DNA of 11,959 bases from Spirochaetaceae bacterium. Lineage in GTDB: Bacteria; Spirochaetota; Spirochaetia; Treponematales; Breznakiellaceae. The notes under the pieces were generated by a model. It searched no databases and was not told where the DNA came from. It worked only from the letters and a program-made list of their open reading frames with translations. The DNA lies in NCBI GenBank assembly GCA_031265015.1, contig JAISDG010000164.1, forward strand, positions 1 through 11,959, given 5' to 3'. Positions 1 through 6,524 of the stretch are shown piece by piece (positions within the stretch are counted from its first letter, which is position 1; each line of letters begins with the position of its first letter). Both the position numbers and the translations under genes were made by a program.

Positions 1-263
1 ATAGCCAGGCAATACGCACCGGTACGAATTATGACGCGGCCCTGGATGACAAATATTTTACGGGGTTTAAGTCAAATTTTATCGTTGGCGTAACTACAGA
101 CTATTTCCTTACGAGCCGCCTGTGCCTTGGCGGAGGTTTTGCGTATAATTTAATCATCAATCCTTTTTACTTTTATTCGGATCCGGATAAATCCATGAAA
201 TTTTGGCAGGACCGGTATTTACACAATTTTTCGCTCAATCTTATGGTTCAATACCGCTATTAA
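1..263 (+). CDS. C-terminal end of a probable outer-membrane beta-barrel protein (5' partial)
   Basis: The frame opening at base 3 is free of stops up to TAA at 261-263, giving 86 residues whose start lies outside the window. The peptide alternates polar and hydrophobic or aromatic residues in short strands, for example TSRLCLGGGFAYNLIINPF and FSLNLMVQYRY. It ends in tyrosine, with aromatic residues at alternate positions. This is the usual C-terminal signature of outer-membrane beta-barrels recognised by the BamA machinery, so an outer-membrane or surface role is inferred. No specific family can be named from this fragment. A promoter-like TTGACA begins 4 bases after the stop, so this gene probably ends its transcription unit here. 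The stretch looks more AT-rich than the genes after 764. Confidence 0.6.
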   Translation, partial: SQAIRTGTNYDAALDDKYFTGFKSNFIVGVTTDYFLTSRLCLGGGFAYNLIINPFYFYSDPDKSMKFWQDRYLHNFSLNLMVQYRY

Positions 264-266
264 CCC

Positions 267-293
267 TTGACAAGCCGGGTATCTCTCTATAGC
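267..293 (+). promoter_or_regulatory. Possible sigma-70 promoter for a short RNA or leader
   Basis: A perfect -35 hexamer TTGACA lies at 267-272 and a TATAGC -10-like hexamer at 288-293. The spacer is 15 bases, shorter than the ideal 17. Transcription would begin near base 300 and run into the hairpin terminator at 386-417 or through it into the small gene at 429. The -35 is strong, but the -10 and the spacing are weak, so this is tentative. Confidence 0.35.
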
Positions 294-299
294 ATGGCA

Positions 300-385
300 T
301 GTGTAATCCGTCCTGGACGGTTATAGCCAAAAAGCCGCTTGTAAGCCGTGGATCACAGGTTCGAATTCCGGGCGGCTCAATGGCA
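300..385 (+). ncRNA. Possible structured RNA with a degenerate tRNA 3'-half
   Basis: This stretch lies between a promoter-like sequence and a hairpin with a T run. It starts with a small hairpin, CCGTC-CTG-GACGG (308-320). Bases 338-380 resemble the 3' half of a tRNA: a CTTGTAA anticodon-loop-like heptamer (338-344), the T-loop motif GGTTCGAAT (358-366), and a GGCGGCT acceptor-like end (371-377). A complete cloverleaf cannot be drawn. The T-stem arms do not pair well and no 5' acceptor strand is found at the right distance; the only AGCCGC, at 333-338, is too close. It may be a decayed tRNA, the scar of an old integration site, or an unrelated structured leader. No function is claimed. Confidence 0.25.
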
Positions 386-417
386 CAGGTAAAGATCATG
401 TTACCTGCAATTTTTTT
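386..417 (+). terminator. Intrinsic terminator or attenuator just before the small gene
   Basis: A perfect 7-bp stem CAGGTAA (386-392) / TTACCTG (401-407) encloses an 8-base loop and is followed after CAA by seven T residues (411-417). This is the form of a rho-independent terminator. The ribosome-binding site AAGGGG of the next gene begins at 418, immediately after the T run. It could therefore end an upstream short RNA, or act as an attenuator controlling the gene at 429. Confidence 0.55.
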
Positions 418-428
418 AAGGGGTTAGT

Positions 429-683
429 ATGAGCGTACGGGCAACGGAAAGGCTTGTTGGAGATGTAGTTGTGGCGTCGGGATTGCGGGACAGTGCAAAA
501 ATGATTGTACAGTCCGTTGATGAAGGGGCAAAACGGATCACCACTATCTGGTTTTCGGATGATCATTCGGTGCAGACGGGGGTATTTCCCGCCAGCGCTA
601 TCGACAGGGCGGAACTGAAAGAACCGGCAAAAAAAGCGGCGGCTAAAAAGCCCGCGGCCGGCGCAAAAAAACGTTCCCGCTAA
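429..683 (+). CDS. Small DUF2158/YodC-like protein with a basic Lys/Ala-rich tail
   Basis: This is an 84-residue protein. The start is set by AAGGGG at 418-423, five bases before ATG. Residues about 9-60 follow the layout of the DUF2158 (YodC-like) fold as I recall it: a GDVV strand, a short Ser/Lys/Met segment followed by IVQSVD, a TIWFSD strand (family form: WF), and a final FPASAIDR (family form: FPxxxL). From residue 64 the chain becomes a low-complexity tail of repeated KK, AAAKK and PAAGAKK units ending KRSR, like the basic tails of histone H1-like proteins. The tail could bind nucleic acid, which is inference. The biochemical role of DUF2158 proteins is unknown to me. The gene stands alone between a hairpin terminator and the murG operon. 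Confidence 0.55.
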   Translation: MSVRATERLVGDVVVASGLRDSAKMIVQSVDEGAKRITTIWFSDDHSVQTGVFPASAIDRAELKEPAKKAAAKKPAAGAKKRSR

Positions 684-695
684 ATCATTTACAGT

Positions 696-733
696 AAAAA
701 AGCGTACTTCCGAATCTCCGTTCCCTGCTTTTT
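696..733 (+). terminator. Weak terminator-like inverted repeat
   Basis: AAAAAGC (697-703) can pair with GCTTTTT (727-733) across a 23-base loop. The symmetric A and T arms would let it act in both directions. It lies between the small gene and murG, where a terminator is plausible. The stem is AT-rich and the loop long, so support is weak. Confidence 0.2.
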
Positions 734-763
734 CAAAATACCAATATTGCGGAAAAGCGGGGG

Positions 764-1894
764 ATGGTATACCCTCTAGGTATGTTCACTATCGCTTTTT
801 CCGGCGGCGGTACCGGCGGGCATATCTATCCGGGCCTGGCTGTGATATCCGCTTTACAGCGGGAGCTGGACTGCCGGGTATTCTGGGTAGGTTCCTCCCG
901 GGGAATAGACAGATCCCTGGTGGAAGCGGCGGGGATTGCGTTTTACGGCATCCCCGCGGGAAAGCTGCGCCGGAATTTTTCACTGCGAAACGTCAGTGAT
1001 TTCTTTAAAGTAGCCGCGGGTTTTTTTGCCGCGAAAAAAATTCTTAAAAGGGAAAAGCCCGCGCTTCTTTTTTCAAAGGGGGGGTTTGTGAGCGTTCCGC
1101 CCTGCGCCGCGGCCGCTTTTCTGGGAATCCCCGTTGTTACCCATGAGTCGGATTACAGTCCCGGTTTGGCTACCAGGCTTAACGCCCGGTTTGCGGAAAA
1201 AAGCGGGGGCCGGGTTATTACCGCGTACCGGGAAACGGCGGATCGCTTTTCCCCGGGGATACGGAAAAACGCGCTGGTCCTGGGGAATCCCGTGCGATCC
1301 TGCTTTCGTCACGGGGACCCGGAAGCGGGCAGGGCGTTCCTCGGCGCGGGAGAGGGGGACAGGGTACTTCTGGTCCTCGGGGGCAGCCAGGGGGCCCGGG
1401 AGTTAAACCGCCTGGTTGAAGCGTCCCTTCCCGCGCTGGGTTCATCCTATCTTGTGGTACACCAGACCGGGCCAGCCCATGAACCGGCGGTACCAAATAC
1501 TCCGCGGTACAAAACCTATCCCTATATCAGGGACGAAATGCCCGATGTCCTGGCCGCGGCGGAGCTGGTGCTCTGCAGGAGCGGCGCCGGTACGGTCTGG
1601 GAATGCGCCACCGCGGGAAAACCCATGATACTCCTTCCCCTGGCGGGTTCCGGCACCCGGGGGGATCAGGTAGAAAACGCCCGGTTTTTTGAAAAAGCCG
1701 GAGCGGCGGCGGTGCTTTCCCCGGAACGCCGGAGGCCGGAGGACCTGGAGGCGCTGGTTAAACTGCTGGCGGCGGACGGTGAAAAGCGCGGCGCCATGGC
1801 GGAAGCTTCCGCCCGGATTGGCGCGGAGGACGGCGCCGGGCGGATTGCCGGCTTTTTGCGGGAAACCCTGGAAACGATGGAGAAAAGCCGGTGA
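764..1894 (+). CDS. murG: UDP-GlcNAc:lipid I GlcNAc transferase MurG (lipid II synthesis)
   Basis: MurG transfers GlcNAc from UDP-GlcNAc to undecaprenyl-PP-MurNAc-pentapeptide on the cytoplasmic face of the inner membrane, the last intracellular step of peptidoglycan precursor synthesis. The 376-residue length fits this GT-B family. Visible motifs are the N-terminal glycine loop SGGGTGGHIYP (13-23), SKGGFVSVP (104-112), HESD (127-130, HEQN in E. coli), GNPVR (174-178), LGGSQGA (205-211), the donor-site CRSGAGTVWE (271-280), and GDQVENA (300-306). The ATG at 764 has a purine-rich GGAAAAGCGGGGG upstream. An in-frame ATG at 782 would give the more family-like MFTIAFSGGG and is a real alternative, but its upstream AGG sits only one base away. 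It is the first gene of a coupled operon and its TGA overlaps the next GTG. Confidence 0.95.
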   Translation: MVYPLGMFTIAFSGGGTGGHIYPGLAVISALQRELDCRVFWVGSSRGIDRSLVEAAGIAFYGIPAGKLRRNFSLRNVSDFFKVAAGFFAAKKILKREKPALLFSKGGFVSVPPCAAAAFLGIPVVTHESDYSPGLATRLNARFAEKSGGRVITAYRETADRFSPGIRKNALVLGNPVRSCFRHGDPEAGRAFLGAGEGDRVLLVLGGSQGARELNRLVEASLPALGSSYLVVHQTGPAHEPAVPNTPRYKTYPYIRDEMPDVLAAAELVLCRSGAGTVWECATAGKPMILLPLAGSGTRGDQVENARFFEKAGAAAVLSPERRRPEDLEALVKLLAADGEKRGAMAEASARIGAEDGAGRIAGFLRETLETMEKSR

Positions 1895-2358
1895 ACCTGC
1901 CTGTTATCGATCTGGTTTTTATCATTCTTTTGGGACTCCTTACCCTGCGGGGCTTTTTAAAGGGCTTTACGGGGGAATTTTTTTCCATCGCTTCCCTGGC
2001 CCTGGGCATACTTGCGGCGGTTCTTCTGTTTAAAAACGGCGCGGCTTTTCTGCGGGACCGGTACTTTCAGAATCTGTCGCTGGTTCCCGAGGTCCTTGCC
2101 TTTTTTGCGGTCTTCCTGGCGGTGTTTTTTCTGGGAAAAATTCTGGAACATATTGTTAAGGATATTATCACCCGTCTGAACCTGGACAGGCTGGACCGGG
2201 GGCTGGGTCTTTTTCTGGGAGCGGCGGAAGCCTGCGCCCTTATTGTCCTCGCGGTTTTTATCCTTTTAATGCAGCCCCTTTTTGATCCCCAGCAGCTTCT
2301 GGGGAAAAGTTTTTTTGTCCGGCTCCTCGCGCCCCTCATAGGAGCTTTCCGTGTTTGA
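1891..2358 (+). CDS. cvpA: CvpA-family inner-membrane protein
   Basis: This 155-residue integral membrane protein has about four hydrophobic segments (roughly 4-20, 27-47, 66-85 and 105-128). The CvpA pattern includes an early D-x-x-hydrophobic segment followed by RGFLKGFTGEFFSI (20-33) and an LDRGLGLFLGAAEA helix (101-114), matching the family's GlxxGxxxG last helix. CvpA members are linked to colicin V production in E. coli and to envelope homeostasis more widely; their exact activity is not settled. The start is GTG at 1891, overlapping the murG stop by 4 bases (GTGA), with GGAG at 1879-1882 eight bases upstream. Translational coupling to murG suggests an envelope role. The C-terminus overlaps the next gene by 8 bases. 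Confidence 0.85.
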   Translation: MNLPVIDLVFIILLGLLTLRGFLKGFTGEFFSIASLALGILAAVLLFKNGAAFLRDRYFQNLSLVPEVLAFFAVFLAVFFLGKILEHIVKDIITRLNLDRLDRGLGLFLGAAEACALIVLAVFILLMQPLFDPQQLLGKSFFVRLLAPLIGAFRV

Positions 2359-3658
2359 TAACATCCTTCACCAACCGGTGATCGCCAGGCTTAAGGCGGA
2401 TATCGCTTCCGGTTCCCTGGCCCCGGCGCTGCTCTTTTCCGGCCCCCGGTACGGGGGAAAGGGGACGGCCGCGCTGGAACTGGCCAGGGTGCTGGACTGC
2501 GAAGCGCCTGCGCCGGGAGCGTGGAACTGCGGCTGTCCCGGCTGTATACGGCACCGGAACCTGGTTTCGTCTGATCTGCTCCTGCTGGGGCGGCGGCGCT
2601 TTTATGAAGAAACCTCCGCCTCGTCGGAGGCCTTTTTGCGGAATCCGGAAAACGCCGGGGGGCGGATGCTTTTTATCCGTTCCGTCCGAAAGCTGCTGGC
2701 CCGGTTTAATCCGGTCCTGTGGGAAGAGGATCCCAAACTCGGAAAAATCAGATCATTGGCCGGAGCGCTGGAAGAAGATCTGTCGGATTTTGAAGAAAGC
2801 CCCGTTCCCCGGGAACGGTCCGCGGTGGAAAAACACTGCAAAAGCATCATTGAAAAAGCGGTAAAGCTGGAAACCGGCGGCCTGGGCGAATATGTTCCCG
2901 TCTCCCAAATCCGCCGGGCGGCGTACTGGAGCCGCCTGGCTCCCCTGGGCAGGCATAAGTGTATTGTCATCGAAAACGCCGAACAGATGCAGGAGGGGGC
3001 CAAAAATTCCCTCCTTAAGATACTTGAGGAGCCGCCCCCGCGGGTTACCATCGTGCTGACCAGTTCCCGGTCCGCAAGCCTGCTGCCCACCGTTTTGTCG
3101 CGGCTGCGGGATTACCGTTTTGTGAAACGCGGCGGGAAAGAAGAAGGGGAGGTTATTGCCCGCATCTTCCGGGAGACGGATTCCTTTCAAAGCATCGAAG
3201 CCTATCTTGAATCTTTCCTGCCGGTGGGCGGGGAAATCCTCTATCCCCTGGGGGCGTATTTTGTCGCCTCCGCCGCGGCGGAAGCCGTTCGGGAACTGCG
3301 GAACCAGCGAAGGGATATTCCCCCCCTTCTGGCGGATCTGGGCAGCTTTGCCGCGCCCATCGCGGAATCCGCCGGCATGGGACGGCCCGCGCCGGATCTG
3401 GGGACCGCCGCCGGCAAAACCCTGCAGACCGCGGAACGGTTTGAAATTCCGGGACTGCTTTCACGATTTTTGCTTCAGATAAGTTCCCTGATTTCCGCGT
3501 GGCTGCGCAGCGGCGGAAGTCCCGAAAAAACGGTATGGTCCGATCTGTGGCGCAGGGAATTGCAGCGCGCGGCCGCGGAGGCGGATTCCTTTAATATCGC
3601 CGCGCCCATGGTACTGGAACGGCTTCTGGAAGCCCTTAAAACGGGGATGATCACATGA
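2351..3658 (+). CDS. holB: DNA polymerase III delta'-like clamp-loader AAA+ protein with a long insertion
   Basis: This 435-residue protein has a delta'/HolB-type AAA+ core. Residues 26-45 carry a P-loop-like GPRYGGKG in which the usual Ser/Thr after the Lys is Gly, consistent with a delta' that does not hydrolyse ATP. Four cysteines (C50, C60, C62, C65) form the zinc knuckle of the family. IVIENAEQM (205-213) replaces Walker B, NSLLKILEEPP (219-229) is the strongest family signature, and TIVLTSSR (233-240) is sensor 1. The SRC motif of clamp-loader subunits appears as SRL (250-252). Residues about 80-180 are longer than in typical delta' and look like an insertion. The C-terminal ~160 residues would form the collar. 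The start is GTG with AGGAG at 2340-2344, six bases upstream. Role inferred: loading the beta clamp for DNA replication. Confidence 0.8.
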   Translation: MFDNILHQPVIARLKADIASGSLAPALLFSGPRYGGKGTAALELARVLDCEAPAPGAWNCGCPGCIRHRNLVSSDLLLLGRRRFYEETSASSEAFLRNPENAGGRMLFIRSVRKLLARFNPVLWEEDPKLGKIRSLAGALEEDLSDFEESPVPRERSAVEKHCKSIIEKAVKLETGGLGEYVPVSQIRRAAYWSRLAPLGRHKCIVIENAEQMQEGAKNSLLKILEEPPPRVTIVLTSSRSASLLPTVLSRLRDYRFVKRGGKEEGEVIARIFRETDSFQSIEAYLESFLPVGGEILYPLGAYFVASAAAEAVRELRNQRRDIPPLLADLGSFAAPIAESAGMGRPAPDLGTAAGKTLQTAERFEIPGLLSRFLLQISSLISAWLRSGGSPEKTVWSDLWRRELQRAAAEADSFNIAAPMVLERLLEALKTGMIT

Positions 3659-4926
3659 GGCCGATAATACCCAGGGCGCTGCAAAAATTCGCCAAACTGA
3701 CTTCCGAACAGGTAAAGGATCTGCTCTTTTCCATGTTTACCGATATCGACAGGCTTGAAACGGTGCTGGATTCCCTGGCCGAAGGAATTCTGGTCTGCGA
3801 TTCGGACCATAATCTTATCCTGGCCAATAAATACGCGGACAGGCTTTTGTCTTTTTTCCATGCCGAAGAGGCGGTTAAAATCTGGAACGCCGTCAGGGAC
3901 GAGGAAATTTCGGAATTTCTTGAGCAGGTTCTCTTGTCCGGGGATCAGGTGAGGGAACAGGAATTTGAAACGGAACACAAGGGCATAACGCGGCTTTTGT
4001 CCATCAGTATTTTTCCCCTGGTCAAGGATTACCAGGTTAAAGGCTCCCTTATCCGCATGGACGACGTTACCGAGAAGCGCAAAAAAGAAGCCCGCCTGCG
4101 GCGGATTGAAAATCTTGCCAGCCTTACCACCCTGGCCGCGGGAGTGGCCCACGAAATCAAAAATCCCCTGGGGTCTATTTCCATTCATATCCAGCTGCTG
4201 CAAAAGGCTTTTGTAAAAAACGAAGAACTGTACTATGTCTCCCATCCGGAGGACCGGCCGGATCCCAACTTTTCGGGGGACAAGGGGCCCGTGGCGTATT
4301 TTGAAAAGTTCCACAAGTATATCGCCATTATCAATGAAGAAATCGACCGGCTTAATCACATTGTGGTGGATTTTCTTTTTGCGGTAAAACCCATGGACCT
4401 GAATCTGCGGGAGGGAAATTTTAACGCCTTTATCCGGGAGCTGCTGGACTTTGTGGGCTATGAGCTTGAAAATGCCCATGTTACCGCCGTTGTGGAGCTG
4501 GACGAAAACCTGCCCCCCCTTGATTTTGACGAACGCGTCATGAAGCAGGCCCTGCTGAATCTTATCCAGAATTCCGTGGCGGCCATGAACGGGGGGGGAA
4601 CCCTGACCATCAAAACGGAACAAAAAGGCGGGGAAGTCCTGGTCAGCATCTGCGATACGGGCAGCGGCATTCCCGAAGAAAACATGTCTAAAATTTTTGA
4701 GCCCTACTTTACCACCAAGGAGCAGGGGTCCGGGCTTGGCCTGACGCTGGTGTTTAAAATTATCCGGGAACACCGGGGAGAAATAACCGTAGACTCCCGG
4801 GAAGGAAAAGGCGCCCGGTTTACCATAACACTGCCCGTGCCGCAGAGGGAAAAGCGCCTGCTGCCCGCGGGGGAAACGGAACAGTATGCTGTCCGCGCTC
4901 TGCCGGACAGGGGAGTTGTACCATGA
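3655..4926 (+). CDS. Cytosolic PAS-domain sensor histidine kinase, NtrB/AtoS type
   Basis: This 423-residue kinase has no transmembrane segment or signal peptide, so it should sense a cytoplasmic cue. Residues about 30-140 form a PAS domain, beginning LETVLDSLAEGILVCDSDHN. The HisKA H-box AAGVAHEIKNPL (161-172) holds the phospho-acceptor H166. The HATPase domain shows the N-box LNLIQNSVAAMN (301-312), G1 DTGSGIP (334-340), F-box IFEPYFTT (347-354) and G2 GSGLGL (358-363). Residues about 185-222, between the two HisKA helices, are longer than usual and include an acidic/Pro-rich part. A 25-residue tail follows the ATPase domain. It overlaps the previous stop by 4 bases (ATGA), with GGGG at 3643-3646. 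It overlaps the regulator gene by 4 bases, so the two are almost certainly partners. The signal is unknown. Confidence 0.9.
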   Translation: MRPIIPRALQKFAKLTSEQVKDLLFSMFTDIDRLETVLDSLAEGILVCDSDHNLILANKYADRLLSFFHAEEAVKIWNAVRDEEISEFLEQVLLSGDQVREQEFETEHKGITRLLSISIFPLVKDYQVKGSLIRMDDVTEKRKKEARLRRIENLASLTTLAAGVAHEIKNPLGSISIHIQLLQKAFVKNEELYYVSHPEDRPDPNFSGDKGPVAYFEKFHKYIAIINEEIDRLNHIVVDFLFAVKPMDLNLREGNFNAFIRELLDFVGYELENAHVTAVVELDENLPPLDFDERVMKQALLNLIQNSVAAMNGGGTLTIKTEQKGGEVLVSICDTGSGIPEENMSKIFEPYFTTKEQGSGLGLTLVFKIIREHRGEITVDSREGKGARFTITLPVPQREKRLLPAGETEQYAVRALPDRGVVP

Positions 4927-6269
4927 AATTCCGGCTTCTGGTGGCGGATGATGAAAAAAATATCCGCGAGGGACTGGCTGCGGCCCTGGAAATGGATGGC
5001 TATGAGGTGGTTACCGCCGGCGACGGTGCGGAAGCCCTAAGCCGCTATGAAAAGGGCGACATAGACCTGGTGATTACCGATCTCAGGATGCCCGGCCTTT
5101 CCGGCGGGGAACTGCAGAAAAAAATCGGCGCCGGAAATCCTGCCCTGCCGGTTATCATTCTTACCGGCCACGGTACGGTTGAAAACGCGGTGACCGCGAT
5201 GCGGAACGGCGCCTACGATTTTCTAACCAAGCCCGTTAACCTGGATCATCTTTCCATGCTGGTCAAGCGGGCGCTGGAAAACCAGGAACTGGCCCTGAAG
5301 CACCGGAATCTGGAAGAGGAACTGGAAAAACAGAATCAGTTTAAAAAGATGATTGGCTCCAGCGCCGCCATGCGGCAGGTCTTTGAGATGATTAGCCGCG
5401 CCGCCCCGGCCAGGGCTTCTATTCTGGTAACCGGGGAATCGGGGGTGGGCAAGGAGCTGGTGGCCGACGCCCTTCACGAACTGTCTCCCCGGAAGGGGAA
5501 GCCCCTGGTCAAGGTCCACTGCGCCGCCATTCCCGACACCCTTATCGAGAGCGAGCTCTTCGGCCACGAAAAGGGGGCTTTTACCGGAGCGGTTTCCCGC
5601 CGGCGGGGCCGGTTTGAGCTGGCCAGCGAGGGAACCCTTTTCCTGGACGAAATCGGCGAAATTGATCAGAACATCCAGATAAAATTGCTGCGGGTTCTGC
5701 AGGAAAAGAAATTTGAACGGGTCGGGGGGGAGGAAACCCTGGAAGTGGACGTGCGGATCATTGCCGCCACCAACCGGGATTTAAAAGCGGAAATAGAAAA
5801 GGGAAGCTTCCGGGACGATCTCTACTTTCGGCTGAACGTGGTTAATATCCACGTGCCTCCCCTGCGGGAACGGAAGGATGATCTGCCCCTGCTGATCAAC
5901 GCCTTTTTGAAGGAGTTTGCCGCGGAAAACGGAAAAGCCGTGGAAGGGATCGATGAAAAGGCCCGGGCCGCCATCTACGGTTACGACTGGCCCGGCAACA
6001 TCCGGGAGCTGCGGAACTGTATGGAAAGCTCGGTGGTCATGGCCAAGGGCAGCGTCATCACCGAAGCGGACCTGCCCCCCACGGTACGGGCAAAAAGCGA
6101 GGAAGCGTGGATCCGCATCCCCCTGGGGGCGACCATGGACGCTTCGGAAAAGATTATCATCCGGGATACCTTAAGTTACTTTAGTGGAAACAAAAGCAAG
6201 GCCGCCGAAGTTTTGCGGATAGGCCGCAAAACCCTTCACCGCAAGCTGGCGGAATGGGATGAAGGCTGA
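4923..6269 (+). CDS. Sigma-54-dependent response regulator, NtrC/AtoC family
   Basis: This 448-residue protein has the full three-domain NtrC layout. The receiver (about 3-118) has the acidic pair D9/D10, phospho-acceptor D53 in ITDLRMPG, T81 and K103. The AAA+ domain (about 143-375) has Walker A GESGVGKE (171-178), the sigma-54 contact loop GAFTGA (218-223), Walker B GTLFLDEIG (237-245), sensor AATNRDL (281-287), the arginine-finger region FRDDLYFRLN (296-305) and WPGNIRELRN (356-365). A Fis-type helix-turn-helix lies at NKSKAAEVLRIGRKTLHRKL (423-442). It would activate transcription from -24/-12 promoters through RpoN when phosphorylated by the kinase encoded just upstream. The start has an excellent AGGGGAG at 4909-4915, seven bases before ATG, overlapping the kinase stop. 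Targets are unknown; I found no convincing -24/-12 element in the window. Confidence 0.95.
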   Translation: MKFRLLVADDEKNIREGLAAALEMDGYEVVTAGDGAEALSRYEKGDIDLVITDLRMPGLSGGELQKKIGAGNPALPVIILTGHGTVENAVTAMRNGAYDFLTKPVNLDHLSMLVKRALENQELALKHRNLEEELEKQNQFKKMIGSSAAMRQVFEMISRAAPARASILVTGESGVGKELVADALHELSPRKGKPLVKVHCAAIPDTLIESELFGHEKGAFTGAVSRRRGRFELASEGTLFLDEIGEIDQNIQIKLLRVLQEKKFERVGGEETLEVDVRIIAATNRDLKAEIEKGSFRDDLYFRLNVVNIHVPPLRERKDDLPLLINAFLKEFAAENGKAVEGIDEKARAAIYGYDWPGNIRELRNCMESSVVMAKGSVITEADLPPTVRAKSEEAWIRIPLGATMDASEKIIIRDTLSYFSGNKSKAAEVLRIGRKTLHRKLAEWDEG

Positions 6270-6471
6270 AGGCCGGGGTAAAGTCCGCTGCAGAGTAAAG
6301 CGCGTCGCGGGACAAAGCCGTTTCCGGCGGCCCCTCTGACGGCCCGCAAAAAATGAGTAATGCCCTTATGCCGTTACCGGGGCCATAAACCCGCCGGGAA
6401 AGCGTGGGGGCGTTTTTTTTACAAATCCGGACGATTTTTTGAAAATTCGGTTCTTTTTTAAAAAATTCCCC
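6270..6471. other. GC-rich then AT-rich intergenic region between the two operons
   Basis: No gene is supported here. The first ~80 bases are GC-rich and can form a hairpin GCGGCC (6327-6332) / GGC-C-CGC (6341-6347, one bulged C). This is followed by A6 rather than T, so it is not a terminator on this strand. CCGG-rich arms continue to the T8 run at 6413-6420. Bases 6421-6471 are AT-rich and lead into the promoter. No known riboswitch motif was recognised. Confidence 0.4.
6374..6420 (+). terminator. Probable intrinsic terminator of the murG-to-regulator operon
   Basis: GC-rich sequence directly precedes eight T residues (6413-6420). The possible stems are modest: CCGGGG (6377-6382) with the CCCGCCGG region just downstream, or CGCC (6391-6394) with GGCG (6409-6412). 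The exact stem is uncertain, but a GC-rich foldable stretch plus T8 at the end of an operon supports termination. Confidence 0.5.
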
Positions 6472-6500
6472 TTGACATAAGAATGTTATCTCTATATAAC
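6472..6500 (+). promoter_or_regulatory. Near-consensus sigma-70 promoter of the iron-uptake operon
   Basis: The -35 TTGACA (6472-6477) and the -10 TATAAC (6495-6500) are separated by exactly 17 bases. Eleven of twelve hexamer positions match the sigma-70 consensus, making this the best promoter in the window. Transcription would start near 6507, giving an untranslated leader of about 58 bases before the permease ATG at 6565. A promoter this strong is likely kept silent by a repressor, in line with the inverted repeats lying within it. Confidence 0.8.
6477..6500. promoter_or_regulatory. Candidate metal-regulator operator overlapping the promoter
   Basis: Two adjoining inverted repeats fill the spacer and -10: ATAA (6477-6480) with TTAT (6486-6489), and GTTAT (6485-6489) with ATAAC (6496-6500). 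The TTAT arm is shared, giving alternating ATAA/TTAT/ATAA half-sites. AT-rich alternating half-sites over a promoter are typical of Fur- or DtxR/TroR-type repressor sites. The sequence does not exactly match the classical Fur box, so the regulator is not identified. Its position would block RNA polymerase. Confidence 0.4.
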
Positions 6501-6524
6501 AATATGTACGAAGAGACTAACATC

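Noticed and set aside
381..395. Sigma-54 -24/-12 promoter beginning TGGCAC
   Set aside because: The required GC at the -12 position is absent (GA is found), so the spacing rule fails.
381..417. T-box-like leader (TGGCAC followed by a terminator)
   Set aside because: TGGCAC lacks the conserved CCGCG continuation of a T-box, no Stem I specifier is seen, and the downstream gene has no amino-acid-related role.
1134..1628. Alternative-frame open stretches within murG on both strands
   Set aside because: They overlap conserved MurG motifs in the true frame and are Arg/Pro/Gly-rich shadows without support from start signals or homology.
3475..4773. Long open frame on the - strand (432 codons)
   Set aside because: It lies entirely antisense to the end of the delta'-like gene and most of the histidine kinase, whose domains are unambiguous. 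Its translation shows no recognisable family or membrane pattern, and GC-rich coding sequence commonly leaves such open antisense frames.
6270..6420. Riboswitch in the gap after the response regulator
   Set aside because: No B12 box, TPP motif or other conserved core was recognisable, and the hairpins seen are generic GC-rich pairings ending in a T run.
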